Assembly (NCBI RefSeq): GCF_963583255.1
Contig: NC_084805.1
Coordinates: 7,122,827-7,186,826 of the forward strand
Direction: 5' to 3'
DNA length: 64,000 bases
DNA from: Pyrus communis
Taxonomy: Eukaryota; Streptophyta; Magnoliopsida; Rosales; Rosaceae
The position numbers and the translations under genes were made by a program. Positions 35,346 through 48,373 of this stretch are shown piece after piece. The notes below the pieces were generated by a model. The model was not told the DNA's origin and ran no database searches. It saw nothing but the letters and a program-made list of their open reading frames with translations. The stretch's first letter is position 1; each line of letters begins with the position of its first letter.

Positions 35346-37481
35346 ATCTACCCCCTTAAGAAAATTTCTTCCCCGAAATTTAAAATGATTTGGGACACAG
35401 AACCCAAAGTTAAGGAAACATAAAATATATGCACTAATGTCCCGTTGAAAAATATATATGTAACAACATAAGGTTTAGAGTAGTGGTACCAATACTTAAA
35501 ACTAAAAATAATATTTTCAACTACGCAATCGAAAGTTGCGAACTCTGGAAGTAAGTACATAATATCCTTGGGTTGAGCCCAAGTAATAAATAGGTAAAAT
35601 ACAACAAATGCATAATTATGTACTCACGTGAAAAGACCTACATATTTACTTGCTTAACTAGTCCAGCAAATAAGTCCTTGATATTATCGTCTGCAGACTG
35701 CGATATCGACAACTCTCTATTGTCATGCTAAGTAAGTAACAAATTTCCTAGGATGCAGGTTTACCATCAAGCCCCCCATTGGGAAAATACGCATAAATCA
35801 TCTGATCCAAGTCTTGATCATACTCACGCACTATCCTCACGAGTAACACCAACAAATATCATAATTTTCTGTGTAATAATCTCAATCATCCAAATACATA
35901 TTCGCAATACTTATTTATCAAATAGGTTCTGTCGCAATCGGATGTAATTATTCATTTTTCATGCCTCTAAGTTCACACGTTCTTCCTATATAATAGTGTA
36001 ATACCCGTATAAATAAAACAATGTAGTAAGAAAAATATTTACAAGACACAAATCAAAGCCCAAAACGAAAATGGACCTCGCCCAACATTCGTTGTGTCAC
36101 GAATTCTACTAATGAGTCTGAACCATAGCTAACTAGTAAATGTTGCCGAAAATGAGCGGTCTTGCCCACTTGTGTAGTGAACCTAACAATTCGACCATTG
36201 ACATTTAAATTTGCAACCCGTAACACAGATAACTTATCGTCATCTCAACAACTAGTGAGAAGTTCTCGAGATACCAAAATATCATTTTGTTCCTCCTGTG
36301 TGAATATGCCTAAATTGTTTGCCTCATAACTCAATCACGATACCGTACTATCCCAAGGTGCACCAATTCGGCTACAAAAAGTGTTTCAGCTTTCACGTTC
36401 CCATAACTCAAAGTTGTTTAGAATTCTTTTTGGTAAGTTTGGTAAACTCACAATAAGATTATATTTCAATGGTTCCTGCTAGCATCGATATGAAAGTGGC
36501 ACAAGCACCCGCCAAGTCGATCTATCATGAATTCTTCACTAACCGAGCAAGAAATCATGTCGAGAAGGTTAAAAGAACACTTAAGAATTTAAGGGTCAAA
36601 ACAAGTTCATGAAATCTAGAATACAAAATATCTGGATTAAATATACAATTTCAATGTCTAAGTGATCCTCCTGGACAGTTTGTCAATATCCGAAATGATA
36701 TGGGAAACAGACTGGTGATTCTAAATCAACCCAATTACCCTTAATACCAGGAGGTGAAGTTGAGGGTACGAACAAAGCTAGTGCAGACTAATATCAAAAA
36801 GTCGAACAATATCAAAAGTGATGATTTATGATAAAAAAAAATAAAAAAAAAAACCTAAACAATTTCGACGTTGTCCCAAGCCAAAAATAGAAAGGTAAAA
36901 TTTAAGAATAATCTAACAAGATTTCTTGATGATCGAAAAGTAACATCACAAAATATTAAAACTACCAGGGACCAAAAGTAATTTCCCAAACATGTTCTTC
37001 CACTGTGTGTTACCACTTTAGCACCACATTGTCACATGAGACATTTCTAGAGTTTTAACAAAAGTAGACTTCGCAAGAATTCTATTAGGCGATATTCTAA
37101 CAATACTACCAAGAAATGAAAACTAACTGGGATTTCCAATCTCAAAAAGATCAATACTAACAATAGAAGAATGATGATGGAATTGGTTGGCAAAATCTCC
37201 GGTGATACACGGTTATCAATACATTAACTTAGGCCATCAACTTGCCTCAAATCTGCACATTTCTTCCACAAGGAATAAATTTGTTTTAATTCTAAGGACA
37301 AATGCCAAAATGATTTTTCTAAAAGTCATCAAGACCACAAAACTGCCCAAAATTGCAGAAAAGCTAACGTATTTTTCCGTATTCGACGAGGTGGCAAGAT
37401 TCGAACATTAGACACAAAACCAAGAATGCTCACATCACGTTGTGATGAACATAATACTGCCCAACATATGCTCTGATACCA
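35346..37481 (-). other. Internal region of the gypsy-like element (PPT to PBS)
   Basis: On the minus strand this runs from the Met-tRNA primer site TGGTATCAGAGC (37470-37481) to the purine tract CTTAAGGGGGTAGAT (35346-35360). No gag or pol motif is visible in any frame. The longest ORFs (under 75 codons) match nothing. The family therefore depended on another element for its proteins, unless the coding part was deleted. Confidence 0.7.
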
Positions 37482-37735
37482 AACTAACACACCCCGACTC
37501 GGAATGTCCACTAAGACCCTGAATCGAGTTGTGTTGGCCGACACTTGCAAGGTGACGAAGCCATAAAGTGTGATAGTATATAAAATGTGAATAAATTAAA
37601 ACCTAAAAGTGCTTAAGTACACGAGTGCGCGATGAGCGGGTCTGGACCCATTTCACATGTGATACAGAGCATAGTCATAGTACAGTAAGGTAAGATAATG
37701 ATTATACCATCATAAAAAAACATCTTTACTGAAAA
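37482..37735 (-). repeat. 5' LTR fragment of the gypsy-like element
   Basis: It starts next to the primer site with TAACACACCCCGACTCGG. It matches 28742-28980 through GATACAGAGCATAGT and AACATCTTTACTGAAAAGTGC, then similarity stops. The usual TG terminus appears mutated. From about 37736 to 37808 the sequence is unique, and CACTA-2 follows. Confidence 0.75.
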
Positions 37736-37834
37736 GTGCAGCCCTTTCTTTTGCCATCCAAAGTGCATCCCTTAAAGCTAGCACTTATGCTACAGTAATT
37801 GTGTTTTCCCCTACTAGTAGAAAAAACAACTTGC

Positions 37835-38190
37835 ACGACGAACAATATTTCATCACATAAGTGTAACTTGTGCGACGAAAACACATTTAGGTCACGCAAA
37901 CATTGGAGGAATTCAAAAAAAATAAAAATAAAAAAATAAAAACTTTGCACGACGAACGTTTTCGTCGCACAAGATGACTTCATGTGACGATTACTATTGT
38001 TCGTCAGACAAGAAAAGGCAGGTAAATACAATTTGGAGCCAAAAGATTACGCGATGAATATTTCTACATATTCATCGCACAAAGTGTTGCTGAAAACAGT
38101 CAGTCACACATTGAACACTCCCATTTAGTGCACATTTATAACACACTTTGCGCAACCAAGGATTCGTCGCACAAAGTGTGTCGGGTTTTA
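37835..38190. repeat. CACTA-2 5' subterminal repeats
   Basis: Variants TTGCACGACGAAC, TTGTGCGACGAAA, TTTCGTCGCACAAG, GATTCGTCGCACAAAG and relatives recur every 20-50 bases. Similar blocks lie at 39110-39270, 43995-44330 and 51130-51450, so the arrangement at each gene boundary matches CACTA-1. Confidence 0.8.
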
Positions 38191-38236
38191 TATAAACGAT
38201 GTTTGAAAACCCTATTTTTCAAAGGTTTTGGTTCAA

Positions 38237-38857
38237 ATGATGGCCGATTCGGTTTCATATTCAACGAAAGGTTGCGAGGGAAAAGGCTCTCGTGAATGGA
38301 AAGGTAAAAAAAATATTATTGTTGAATTAGTTGTTCTACATTTGATATGGTCAATATTATTGTTTTAATATTCTATTACGTTTTAAATTTTTGTGCTAGG
38401 AAAAAAAATGAGGAAAGCTGTGCTGACAATAGAGAGATACTAACGTAAGCAATGGCCCTTATTTGATGACAAAAGTTCAGCTGATGCGTCTACCGAACTT
38501 AGGTTCGACACAAGGGGATTGGTTCAAAACCAGTGTTCTACCGAATTTAAGTCTAGGAAAATGGTGCCTGTTGGCTTGAAGAACTCCATGGTGCAAGAGT
38601 TATCGGTAAGTTTGTATTAAAGAATGTGTAATTATTTTTGTTTAAAAATAATATTTTTGTGATAACTAATTTAATTTTATTGCCATTACAAGTTGTTTGG
38701 GATGTTGATGAAACCGATGAGAAGCAGCAGAAGTATGTGGCGACCTTTTCAAGATGCAGTTTTGACAGTGGAAGTTTGATGTACAGCGGGATGCAGAGCG
38801 GCACGAGTTGACGATGTTACTGCTGAAGCCCCTGCTGATGACCAAGAGGAAGAGTGA
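38237..38857 (+). pseudogene. CACTA-2 ORF1, small conserved protein (broken)
   Basis: It starts MMADSVSYSTKGCEGKGSRE and ends exon 1 at GGAAAG/GTAAAA (about 38305). A second exon follows the AG near 38400. It carries stops and frameshifts, but near the end the frame QWKFDVQRDAERHEL aligns with LEWKFDVEREAELNQ of CACTA-1. Spacer and intron positions also match. The product is a small acidic or charged protein of unknown role. It finishes DDQEEE. Confidence 0.55.
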
Positions 38858-40231
38858 ACTTAATTTGGTTTTTTTTTTTTTTATTTGTTTATGAAACAAG
38901 ATTTATTTGAACCTTATGTTGGACTTTATTTTTAAAATTTATGTTACATGGATGGCTTAAAGTTTACATTAGTTATAATATATATTTTTGTTAATAAATT
39001 AATTTTAATAAATATTTTGGTAATATATAATTTGGTTTGATAATTTTAATTGGATAAAAAAAACATTTACATTAGTTACAAACAAAACAGAAAAACAAAT
39101 AATGCAACTTGCGTGATGAATATAGTGTTCGTCACGCAAATAGTTTACATTAGTAAATTATAAAGAAAGCGAAAAAGAGAATTTTGCAAAAAAATATTGA
39201 CTCTTGCGCAATGAAGTTAGTTTTTGTCACGCAAAAATAACTTGCGCAACAAATACTATATTCGTCACACGAAGTAATTCTTCCAAAACTAATCTTGATA
39301 ACGTAACTTTAGCTGCAGAGGTAGAAAGCTGCAAATTTCGCCTCTACACCTCCTTTCCCTTCGTTTTTCTTCAATTCGGAATCCGTTGTTCCCATTTTCT
39401 CTCAATTTCTTCCTCTAATACTTCGTCCATCTAAATTTTTATCTTCCCTAGGTTGATCAAGCTATTTCGGTGTGTTTTGTAGGCTTTTTGTTATTTTCAT
39501 TTACAAGTATCAATATCAATTCATACTATCACCATAAAATTCATTGTGTAGAGGGATATTGTGTGTGACTAGCGCTCGGCGAATAACAATTTGGAAGGTA
39601 TTTTCTTCGTTTTATTTTTAAAAAATATAAATTAGTTAAATTATATTGAAATTATGTTGTTATGTTTATATTAAGTTGTTAAATTATATTTATTACAAAA
39701 AAATTTGTGTATAATGTTGAATTGTATATGTACAAATTTGTACATGACGTACAAATATGTGTTGTGATGTAAGGAGTTAATTGTAATTAACTTCGTACTT
39801 GTTTTTTTTTTTTTTAGCAAAACTTAATTTCCCATTTGATGATCAGTTGGATGTCAAGCATGGATGCGAAAGCATAACTGCAGTCCAATTAATTCTTGAA
39901 TTGTCCCATTATTTGGATAGTTTGGGAATGCAAAGTTATGATGCATATTTTGTTGTTAAAGGATCAAGTTTCGGTTGTAGGGATTTCAGTGTCATCTCTG
40001 TGCATTCTTGTGGTGGCACATAGGTATTTCATATCTATGCCGTGCACTTGAAGAACTGTACAGAGATGCTGCCAAAATTTCTCCACGTCGAAATCTAATA
40101 TGAAGTAGCCATAAATTACTTGACATAATTTTGCATTCCTGAATGGGATATGGCCCTTACTGAAGGCATAAGGTGACAAGATCATGTTGAAGTTGTTGTG
40201 ATTGTTGTACTCTTATTGTGGTTGCAGGAAT

Positions 40232-43200
40232 GATGGACAGAACTTGGATGCAAAACCTGAACAAATGCGCCAACGAATACTTGAACGGAATCTAGGATTT
40301 TATTGACTTTGAATGTACACACAACCCAGATACAACTCGAATCTGATGTCCTTGTAGGAAGTGTAACAACATGTTAAGGGACACTATTGAAAATGTTCGA
40401 TTTCATTTGGTAAGGAATGGAATTGTAGAGACCTATAATATTTGGGACCATCACGAGGAACAATTAGACAATGCTTCATCTTCAAATGCGACAAGAGTGG
40501 CCAATGTTGAACCTAATATAGATCCTAATGAACAAGTCATGGAAATCTTAAATGATGTTTTTCCATTTGTGTCGACAAATACCAATCAAGAAGTGGAAGA
40601 TGACATGCTACACCAATGGACAATGGACAATTTGAAAAATATGAAAAACTATTAAAAAATGCCAACCAAGAGTTATACCTGGGGTGTGAGGGCTTTTCGG
40701 TTCTCACAGTTATTATGGAACTAATGCACAACAAAATAAAGTGTCATATGTCGAACCAGTGTTTTGATTACTTTTTAAGGGCTTTCAAGAGAATGCTACC
40801 AAAGAACAATTGTTTGCCGAAAGATCATAGAAGCGCTCAAAAGGTGTTGAATGGTCTCGGATTGGGTTATAAAAAAATTCACACTTGCAAAAACAATTGC
40901 ATATTGTTATATAAGGAGAATAAAGCATTGGATAAATGCCTTGTATGCTATGAATCGAGGTTCAAAATGACATTTCAGAATAGATTGGCGAAGATCCCAT
41001 AAAAAGTCATGCATTATTTGCCTTTGAAGCCTAAGTTGCAGCGGTTGTATATGTCAACACATACTACCATCGACATGAGATGACTTAAGGAAAAGCGGGT
41101 AGATGACGATGTGATGAGGCATCTTGCAGATGGGGAGGCATGGAAAGAGTTCGATCGGACGTTCCTTGATTTTGCTGCTGATCCTCGAAACGTTAGATTA
41201 GGACTTGCCACTGACGGATTCAATCCGTTCAGGGTTCTAAACTAACACCACAGCACTTGGCCAATTTTCATATTTTTGTATAATTTGCCGCCATGGAAAT
41301 GTATGAAAAAAGAATGCATGATGATGACTCTATTGATAACTAAGGATCCTGGTAGGTCAATCGATGTATATTTACGGTAGTTGGTGGATGAGCTAAAGGA
41401 TTTATGGACACATGGTGTGCACACATACGCTAAATGTACTAGCAAAATGTTCACTTTGTGGGCAGTAGTGATGTGGATTGTGAACGATTTCCTCGCATAT
41501 GCAATGGTTTTCGGGTGGAGCACTAGGGATTATATGGTATGCCCTGTATGCAAGGAAGATGTAACATCTAGTTGGCACGCCAGAAAAGTTTGTTACCTTG
41601 GTCATTGGAGATAGTTACCATGGGACCAGAAGTGGCAAAAGAAGGATAAAGAGTTCGACGGGAAAATAGAGGCTCACCTCAGACCTAGAGAATGATCCGG
41701 TGATCAGATTTTTGAACAGCTTAACTGTTTGGATTTTGCTTCATTCAGGAAAACTGTAAGTAGGACCAGACCTTCTACACATATGAATTGGACGCATAAG
41801 TCTATGTTTTTTAAGCTCCTGTATTGGTTGAAACTAAAATTGAGACACAACCTCGATGTTATGCATGTTGAGAAAAATGTATCTGACACATTGGTCGGCA
41901 CAATTCTAGATATCAAGGGCAAGACAAAAGACACGATCAAAGCTCGTCTTGATTTGGAGTGAATGGGAATACGACGAGGTTTATGGATGAATAGGGACAA
42001 TTATAAAGCGAGAAGGGATCTTGCATTTTTTTTCCATGAATCCAAAAGACAAAAAAGAATTTTTAAAGTTTCTTTCGTCTGTAAAGTTTCCCGATGGGTA
42101 TGCTTCTAATATTGCGTGTTGCGTGAACGTTGATGGGGGTAAATTAGCCAGACTAAAAGAGTCATGACTGTCATGTGGTTCTGCAATGCCTACTTCCTAT
42201 TGGTATTCAACATCTCTTGCAAGACAATGTAGTGAAACCAATCATGTTGTTGTCCATATTTTTTTCACAATTGACATTAAGATCATTGTGAAAGATAGAC
42301 GTTAATTAGTTGCGCCATGACATTGTGCAAGTTCTATGCAAGTTTAAGATGATATTTCCTCCAGCTTTCTTCACAAGTATGAACCATGTGATGGTTCACT
42401 TACCGGATGAGGCATTGCTTGCTGGACCAGTCAACTTTCGATGGATGTATCCAATAGAAAGGTATATAATCCTCGTCATTTTTATTAATCAATATTTGAC
42501 GATTAGTAAAATTTGTATTGTATCATTTTATTCTGGCACATTTTTCAGAGACTTGAAGAAAGATGTACGAAACAAAGCGAAGCCCAAAAGATCAATTTTA
42601 CAAGCTTGGGTGGCATATAAGGTGCTTACATTTTGTGGAATGTATTTAAAGGATGTGGAGACAACTTTCAATCGTCCTCCTCGTAATAATGATGGGGATG
42701 TGAGAAATGAGAAACTTTCAGTTTTTGTCCATATCGCTCGACCCTTTGGAGATCCAATACGAAGCGAGTCATTTCAAAAAAAGACATGGAGGTAGTTTGT
42801 ACTCAACAATTGTGATGAGACAATGTCATACCTAGACGAGCATGAAGATATGATGAAGCAGGCACATCCTTCACATTTGTATGCCAAGAAACACTGTGAA
42901 TTGTTTCCACGATGGTTTCTTGAATATGTAAGTTTGAAGTGTTTTGTATTGGACATATATATTGTACCAATTATTTTGCTCGAACTAACAAATTTAAGTG
43001 TTTGTGTAATATTAGGTGAATCAATTGCAAGCATCGAATTCCCCAGCGTACAGTGAAGAGTTATATAACTTGGCATTCGGGCCAATTCACATTGAATTGT
43101 TCTTGGGTTGCCATGTTAACGGCATCAAGTTCTTAGGGGCTGCATGAGATGACAACTTGTGTACGCAAAACAACAGTGTTCATGTCTCAGGTGGAGGCGA

Positions 43201-43813
43201 AAGTACAAACATTGAATTATATGGCAAACTAACAAGTGTCGTGCGATTGCTTTACAAAGACCGATGCCAAGTGATCCTATTTAAGTGTTGATGGTTTGAT
43301 ACAAACCCAAATAGACATGGAAGTGTTAAAAAAGATCATGGATTACTATCAGTGAACACTACCAAAAGAAGACCTCCACATCTTAGCAAACATGGCAAAA
43401 CAATTTTTGTATCTAGAAGACCCTAAAGCTGGGAGGGGTTGGAAAGTTGTTCAGAAGATGGATCATAGGAACATGTATGCTATACCATAACAAGACCCAA
43501 CTGATGACAAGACCCAACTGATGACGACATCGACAATGTCGCTAACCAACAGCTAGAATCTTCGATGGAAATTGGTGCAGAAACACTCCGAGATACTAAT
43601 CTTATCCAAGAATCATTTCAGATTGAACGAGTATCTTCAATCGAAATACCGATTCAATTAATCACAATTGACCTCGGTAATCTTCCGCGCTACGATGGTC
43701 CAATGCGCACAAACGACAATAGTGATGTACCTATCGATGATGATGAGGAATGGGACACTAAAAATGATGATAGCAACAAAAGTGAAAGTTATTATAGTTC
43801 GGATGAAGATTAA
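40232..43813 (+). pseudogene. CACTA-2 TNP2-type transposase, broken
   Basis: The frame opens MMDRTWMQNLNKCANEYLNG with DFIDFECTH and CPCRKCNNM (transposase-associated domain). It goes on with HLADGEAWKEFDRTFLDFAA, RLGLATDGFNPF, NLPPWKCMKKE, YMVCPVCKEDVTSSWHARK, KLRHNLDVMHVEKNV, ILDIKGKTKDTIKARLDLE (Transposase_21), then CKFKMIFPPAFFTSMNHVMV and LAGPVNFRWMYPIER (DUF4218), DUF4216-like pieces near 43110-43340, and an acidic tail DDEEWDTKNDDS to the stop at 43813. It is more complete than the CACTA-1 copy: the NLPPW segment is kept. Stops and frameshifts are still frequent. A conserved non-coding or exon block precedes it at 39840-39980. Confidence 0.88.
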
Positions 43814-43936
43814 TGCAATTTATTTGTAATTTTTGTTGTAAAATACATTAAATGGTTAATGCATTTTATATGTGAATTACTTTGTAAATACATTTATTTT
43901 ATTAGTATTTTATAATAAATTGTAATCAAAATTCTA

Positions 43937-43953
43937 CACACACACACACACAC
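43937..43953. repeat. (CA)n microsatellite
   Basis: Eight to nine CA units followed by an A-rich tract, just after the TNP2 gene of CACTA-2. Confidence 0.9.
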
Positions 43954-43994
43954 CAAAAAAACAAAAAAAACAAAAAAAAAAAAAAAACCATTTT

Positions 43995-44330
43995 TAAACA
44001 TAATTGCGCGACGCACAACACTTTTCATCGCACAAGCATTATAATTTTACGCGTGGAATTAATTTTCAGACACTTGCTATGGATGTAAACATTTAGATTA
44101 GATTATAAATAAAGTCTATCTTTTGACCAAAAAAATAAATAAATAAACAAAAATTCAAACACTTGCACGACGAATACCTATATTTCATTGCGCAAAGGAT
44201 ATTTGCGCGACGAAACCATACTTCATCGTGCAAGTGTGAAAATAAATGCGCCTTTTTTTCACAAAAAAAAATTTAAAAATTCCGACGAAGCATGGAAGCT
44301 TGCGCGACAAAACCTCCGTCGCGCAAGCTT
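43995..44330. repeat. CACTA-2 GCGACGAA-type repeats upstream of TNPA
   Basis: Variants GCGCGACGCAC, TTCATCGCACAAGC, TTGCACGACGAATA, GCGCGACGAAACC, CCGACGAAGC and CCGTCGCGCAAGC lie between TNP2 and the CT-rich leader (44340-44480) of the TNPA unit. CACTA-1 has the same arrangement at 12840-13290. Confidence 0.75.
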
Positions 44331-44484
44331 CTAAATACTTATATCGATCTTCTTCCTCCCCTCCCTTCTCTCTTCTTCGTCCGATACCCTTTCTCTCCTG
44401 ACGCGATTGCAACCCCTCTCTCCGTTGCTCACCTCACCTCTCCTGCAATTGCTCTCCAGTCATCGTGTCTTCATCTCCAAGTGG

Positions 44485-47400
44485 TAATTTCGTCTTAATT
44501 TGCATTCCCTTTCTTTGAACTTTGGGTTTTGTTTGCTTCCAATTTTAAATTAGGGTTAGATTAGAGTTCTTGAATTAGGGTTCTTGATTTTAAATTAGGG
44601 GTTAGAATTAGGGCAGTGGGTTGCAATTAGGGTTCTTGATTTTAAATTAGAGTTTAGAATTAGGGCAGTCGGTTGCAATTAGGGTCCTTAAATTAGGGGT
44701 TTGAATTAGGATTCTTAAATTTAGTGGTTTTTTAATTCTGAGCTAGGGGTTAGAATTAGGACAGTGGGGGTTGGATTTAGGATGCTTATGAGTGATGCTG
44801 TGCTTGGAACTTTGGATTGAGTGAAATCAAGAGAAAAGACAAATGGATGCTGCAACTTCAAAATTTTCATGGACATATTTATACTGTTTTCTTTAAATCT
44901 CCCATGAACTGACGTGTATCAGTTGAATTAATTTCCACGAAATATTGAAGTGATCCACGCTACCAAATCACATACGACAAATCACCATCATGGAAGTTAC
45001 AGGATCATTTGTGTTAAGAACATGTGCTGAATCAAGATTTCCGTCCCGCTCTTTGTACCCCAGATTCATATTATACAAAATTCGAAGTTAATATTATAAA
45101 TAAGGATTAGAATTTGCACACATTATTAATATTATAATACATTAGCAATAACAGTATAGTTCATGTTATCTATATTATAAATTAATTTATATTTTCATAA
45201 ACCTGAGCAAACAGTAAGTCATTGCTTAAAAATAAAGATTGGTCAATTATTTTCTCTGTATATTATGAGTATAGTAGAGGGGCTTATATTTACAACAAAG
45301 AGCAAAAACAAGGGAAATTTAGAAAAATAACTAAAATTTGGACCTCATATAGTATTATAGCCACATCTTTAAGTTTATGATGATTGTATTCACAAAGTTA
45401 TCTGAAATTACTAATCTATCCTTACAAGCTAGAAACTTCTTTTTCGCTCTTTACTGCGAAAGCTGACCCACAAGTCATTGAACACAGACGGTGGCTACTA
45501 CCATGACTACGACGTCAAGCCCAGTCTCCATCTACCTAAAGCTTGTAGTTCTTCTCCCTAATACCTAATCAACGTTGAGCTTCCTACCTGCTATGACCAC
45601 CATGTAGGTTCTGCAAGCTTGACCTCTCTGTCTTTGACACTCACTGCAACTCCGCCCCACCCCACCTTCCTCTATTTTTTCTCCAACACACAATATAGCT
45701 CCATCCCCCCACCCCCACCATGTGGGTTCCAGATGGCCACATGCCCCATAAAACCATCCCTAAAAAGTGGCCTCAAACACCTTTTTTCTTGAATTATTTT
45801 CCACCCAACTGGAAAAATTGATTAGAATTTTTCACCCAAAATTATAAATTAAAAAAATGGAAAAAGTTTGGAGAGAAGAAGATGATGATGATGATGAAGA
45901 ATCAAATGCATCAGCTATTCAATACCAGATATGATAATTAGAGATAAAACTCAGATGGAAAATTTTGAAAATGTAGAAGAAAACTCAATACAACTCAACG
46001 ATCATTTAATTTAGATACAAGTTAAAGAAGTTAAATTGATAATTCTATGTTCTAATTCTACCGATTTTTTCCTCCTCCTCCTTGTTTCTTCTCCTTTGAA
46101 TACCCAGAAGCTAAAAGTAGAAACTTTTTAAGACTAGAGGTGGAAAAAATAAAAAAATAAAAAATAAAAAGGCAGAGAGAGATAGAGAGGCAAAAACGCG
46201 TGTGAAGTGAATGATCCAAAGCTCAGCTTTTCAGTCGCAACTCCCTGTCGGAACTAACTTGGATGGATATTGGTTACAGGTGGGTTTAGAAAAACAGCAT
46301 ATAAGTATTCAGTGATTAAGGGTATAGTAGTACTTTTATATTAACTTTTGATTATAGTTATCATAAAATTAAAATTATGGCTATAATTCTATTTGAATTA
46401 CAAATTTTGGTTATATTTCTAAAATTTCCCCCAAAAACAACTCCTATAATTAAGCTATTCTATGTTCAATCAAGGGAAAACTTAATATAACTCTAATTTT
46501 ACGAGCCATTATTAGTTATAGTCCAATTTTGTTTAATTTTTGAGTTAGGTCCAATAATTTATTATCCACATCAGCTTATTTGTATTCTCTTGCCACATTT
46601 ACCCTTAAAAATTGACTAATCAAGTAATTACAGTTTTTTTTTTATTTTTGATTAAAGTTAATCTTATCCTTAATTATAGGATTATTTTTAGGGATTTAAA
46701 TCTCATTTTTTCTCCTCCTTCCACAAACCGTTCATTTTTCTTTTCTTGTTTCTCCCTCACAATATCTTTCTCTTCCTGCATTATTCTGCCCAGTAATCTT
46801 CTTCCATAATATTCATCTTCTGCTCCTCCTCCTTCCATAAAGATGATCAATATAATTGCAGGCTCTCATGATTAATTTCTTCTTCAGTTTTTTGGTATGT
46901 ATTAAGTAGAATAAATCTACTTTATAGGTATAAAGTATTTGTCTTCCTAAAGAGTAGGTATACATAAAATTGAATGCATCTGGAAAATAAAATCCTAAAT
47001 GCCCCACCAAAGGAATAAACCCTCCATCCCCAGCACTCATAGTCACCAAACTGCTGCTCCACTTTGATCTGCGCCTTCCACCAATTCAGGTAAACAAAAT
47101 TTTGTTACGTTTTTTTGGGACGGAAGGGAGAATATCAAACAAATTAAGATGGCATCATAATTAAAGATCCCCAAACACCAAGGTACAAGCACAGAAACTA
47201 AACCAAACTTTGAATCAAATGTATATATAAAAACTCTGGCCATACGGGGAGGATGGATTGGGTGCGCCATGAATTATACACAAGGAGGATTGAAAATGCA
47301 TAAATCATTCCACCAAAACAGGTAGACAAAAATAAATTAATTAATTCCACCCACATGGGTAGAACGAAAAACCTTTTCCACCCATAGAGGTGGACAAAAA

Positions 47401-48028
47401 CACGTAACTTACGTACCTCTATCACAATTTTTAATTTTTTTTATCGACCTCTCACAATTGTTTTACCATTATTTTTTATTAACTTATCATACTTGTATAT
47501 GGATCTTTAAATTTTTTTATGAGAAAGTAGATAAAGGCATTTGAAATTCAAATTTAACAAATTAAAATATATTTTTATTTTTACTTTAAGGGGCAAAATG
47601 GACATACTAACAATCAAATGAAACTGGAATTGATCTGAAAGTAGGTGATTTTTTTTGGACTTGTATCAAAATGCCCCTTAAATCAAATATATAACAGGTA
47701 AGTCAATTTCTTCCATGATTCTTGGATATCTAATAATCCCACTTTGATAGTAAGTCGTTGATTATCATACCACTCTCTCTTAAATTTGGGGGTTTATTAA
47801 TTTTAAGTAAAGGGTTAGAATTAGGGCAGTGGTGTTAGATTTAGGGTTCTTAAGTTAGGGGTTACTTGATTTTGAATTAGGGTTCTTAAATTTGGGTTTC
47901 GAATTAGGACAATGAGTTAGATTTAGGGTTGTAATGGCTTATTCATTTTAAATTTAAGTATAAATTATTATGCATGTGTACAATAATTTTTATCTTTGTA
48001 ATCGAACAAATTTATTTCCAATTTTGTA
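44485..48028 (+). other. Long first intron of CACTA-2 TNPA unit
   Basis: The stretch from the donor-like GTGGTAATTTC (44481) to the acceptor-like TTTTGTAG before the ATG at 48029 replaces a roughly 480-bp intron in CACTA-1. TTAGGG-rich sequence lies at both ends (44530-44790 and 47790-47940), so the middle is inserted material. One insert is the MULE-type MITE at 45312-46431. The rest (44800-45302 and 46441-47780) shows no gene and no clear terminal repeats. ORFs there are chance. Confidence 0.55.
45312..46431. mobile_element. MULE-type non-autonomous transposon, 9-bp TSD
   Basis: The 1120-bp unit begins GGGAAATTTAGAAAAATAAC and ends with the inverted counterpart GTTATATTTCTAAAATTTCC CC. It is flanked by the identical 9-bp duplication CAAAAACAA (45303-45311 and 46432-46440). 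Nine-base TSDs are typical of Mutator-like elements. There is no transposase. The middle (45440-45780) is less AT-rich than its surroundings and could be captured host sequence, but I cannot name a source. Confidence 0.88.
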
Positions 48029-48335
48029 GATGTCACAGCTCATTAGAAGCCGGAAGGCGATGACGACTACACCTCGTCCGACGACTACCCTATTGGTCCT
48101 CCAGTCCCACAAGCACCTGCATCTTCGACTTCTTTGGTGGCACTACCTGTTAGTGCCCGACGTGCTAACGGCGCCCCCGCACTCCGGAGTAGATCTCGCC
48201 ATCGGGATCCACAACCGATGCCTCGAGTCCACAGCCAGGTATACTATCCTAATTAACTCTCTTATTCCCATGTTAACTTAGTTTTGTTATTTTAGGTTCA
48301 GTTTGTTAAGTTATATCATTTAAGGGTTAAAAAGT

Positions 48336-48373
<38 letters not shown>

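Larger units (their letters stand above)
28739..37735 (-). mobile_element. Non-autonomous gypsy-like element with expanded 3' LTR
   Basis: The minus orientation is shown by a Met-tRNA primer site (TGGTATCAGAGC on the minus strand, 37470-37481) beside the right LTR and a purine tract (CTTAAGGGGGTAGAT, 35346-35360) beside the left LTR, which ends at 35345 in GGTTGTCACA. The 2.1-kb internal part (35346-37469) has no recognisable coding sequence. The right LTR (from 37482) is cut short near 37735, before CACTA-2. The left LTR is a composite of two duplicated copies plus an inverted junction segment. It was inserted into the old gypsy RNase H at about 28738. Confidence 0.75.

Noticed and set aside
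47043..47425. Hydrophobic minus-strand ORFs in the long CACTA-2 intron
   Set aside because: Short, AT-driven hydrophobicity with no motif, and not conserved in the CACTA-1 intron.
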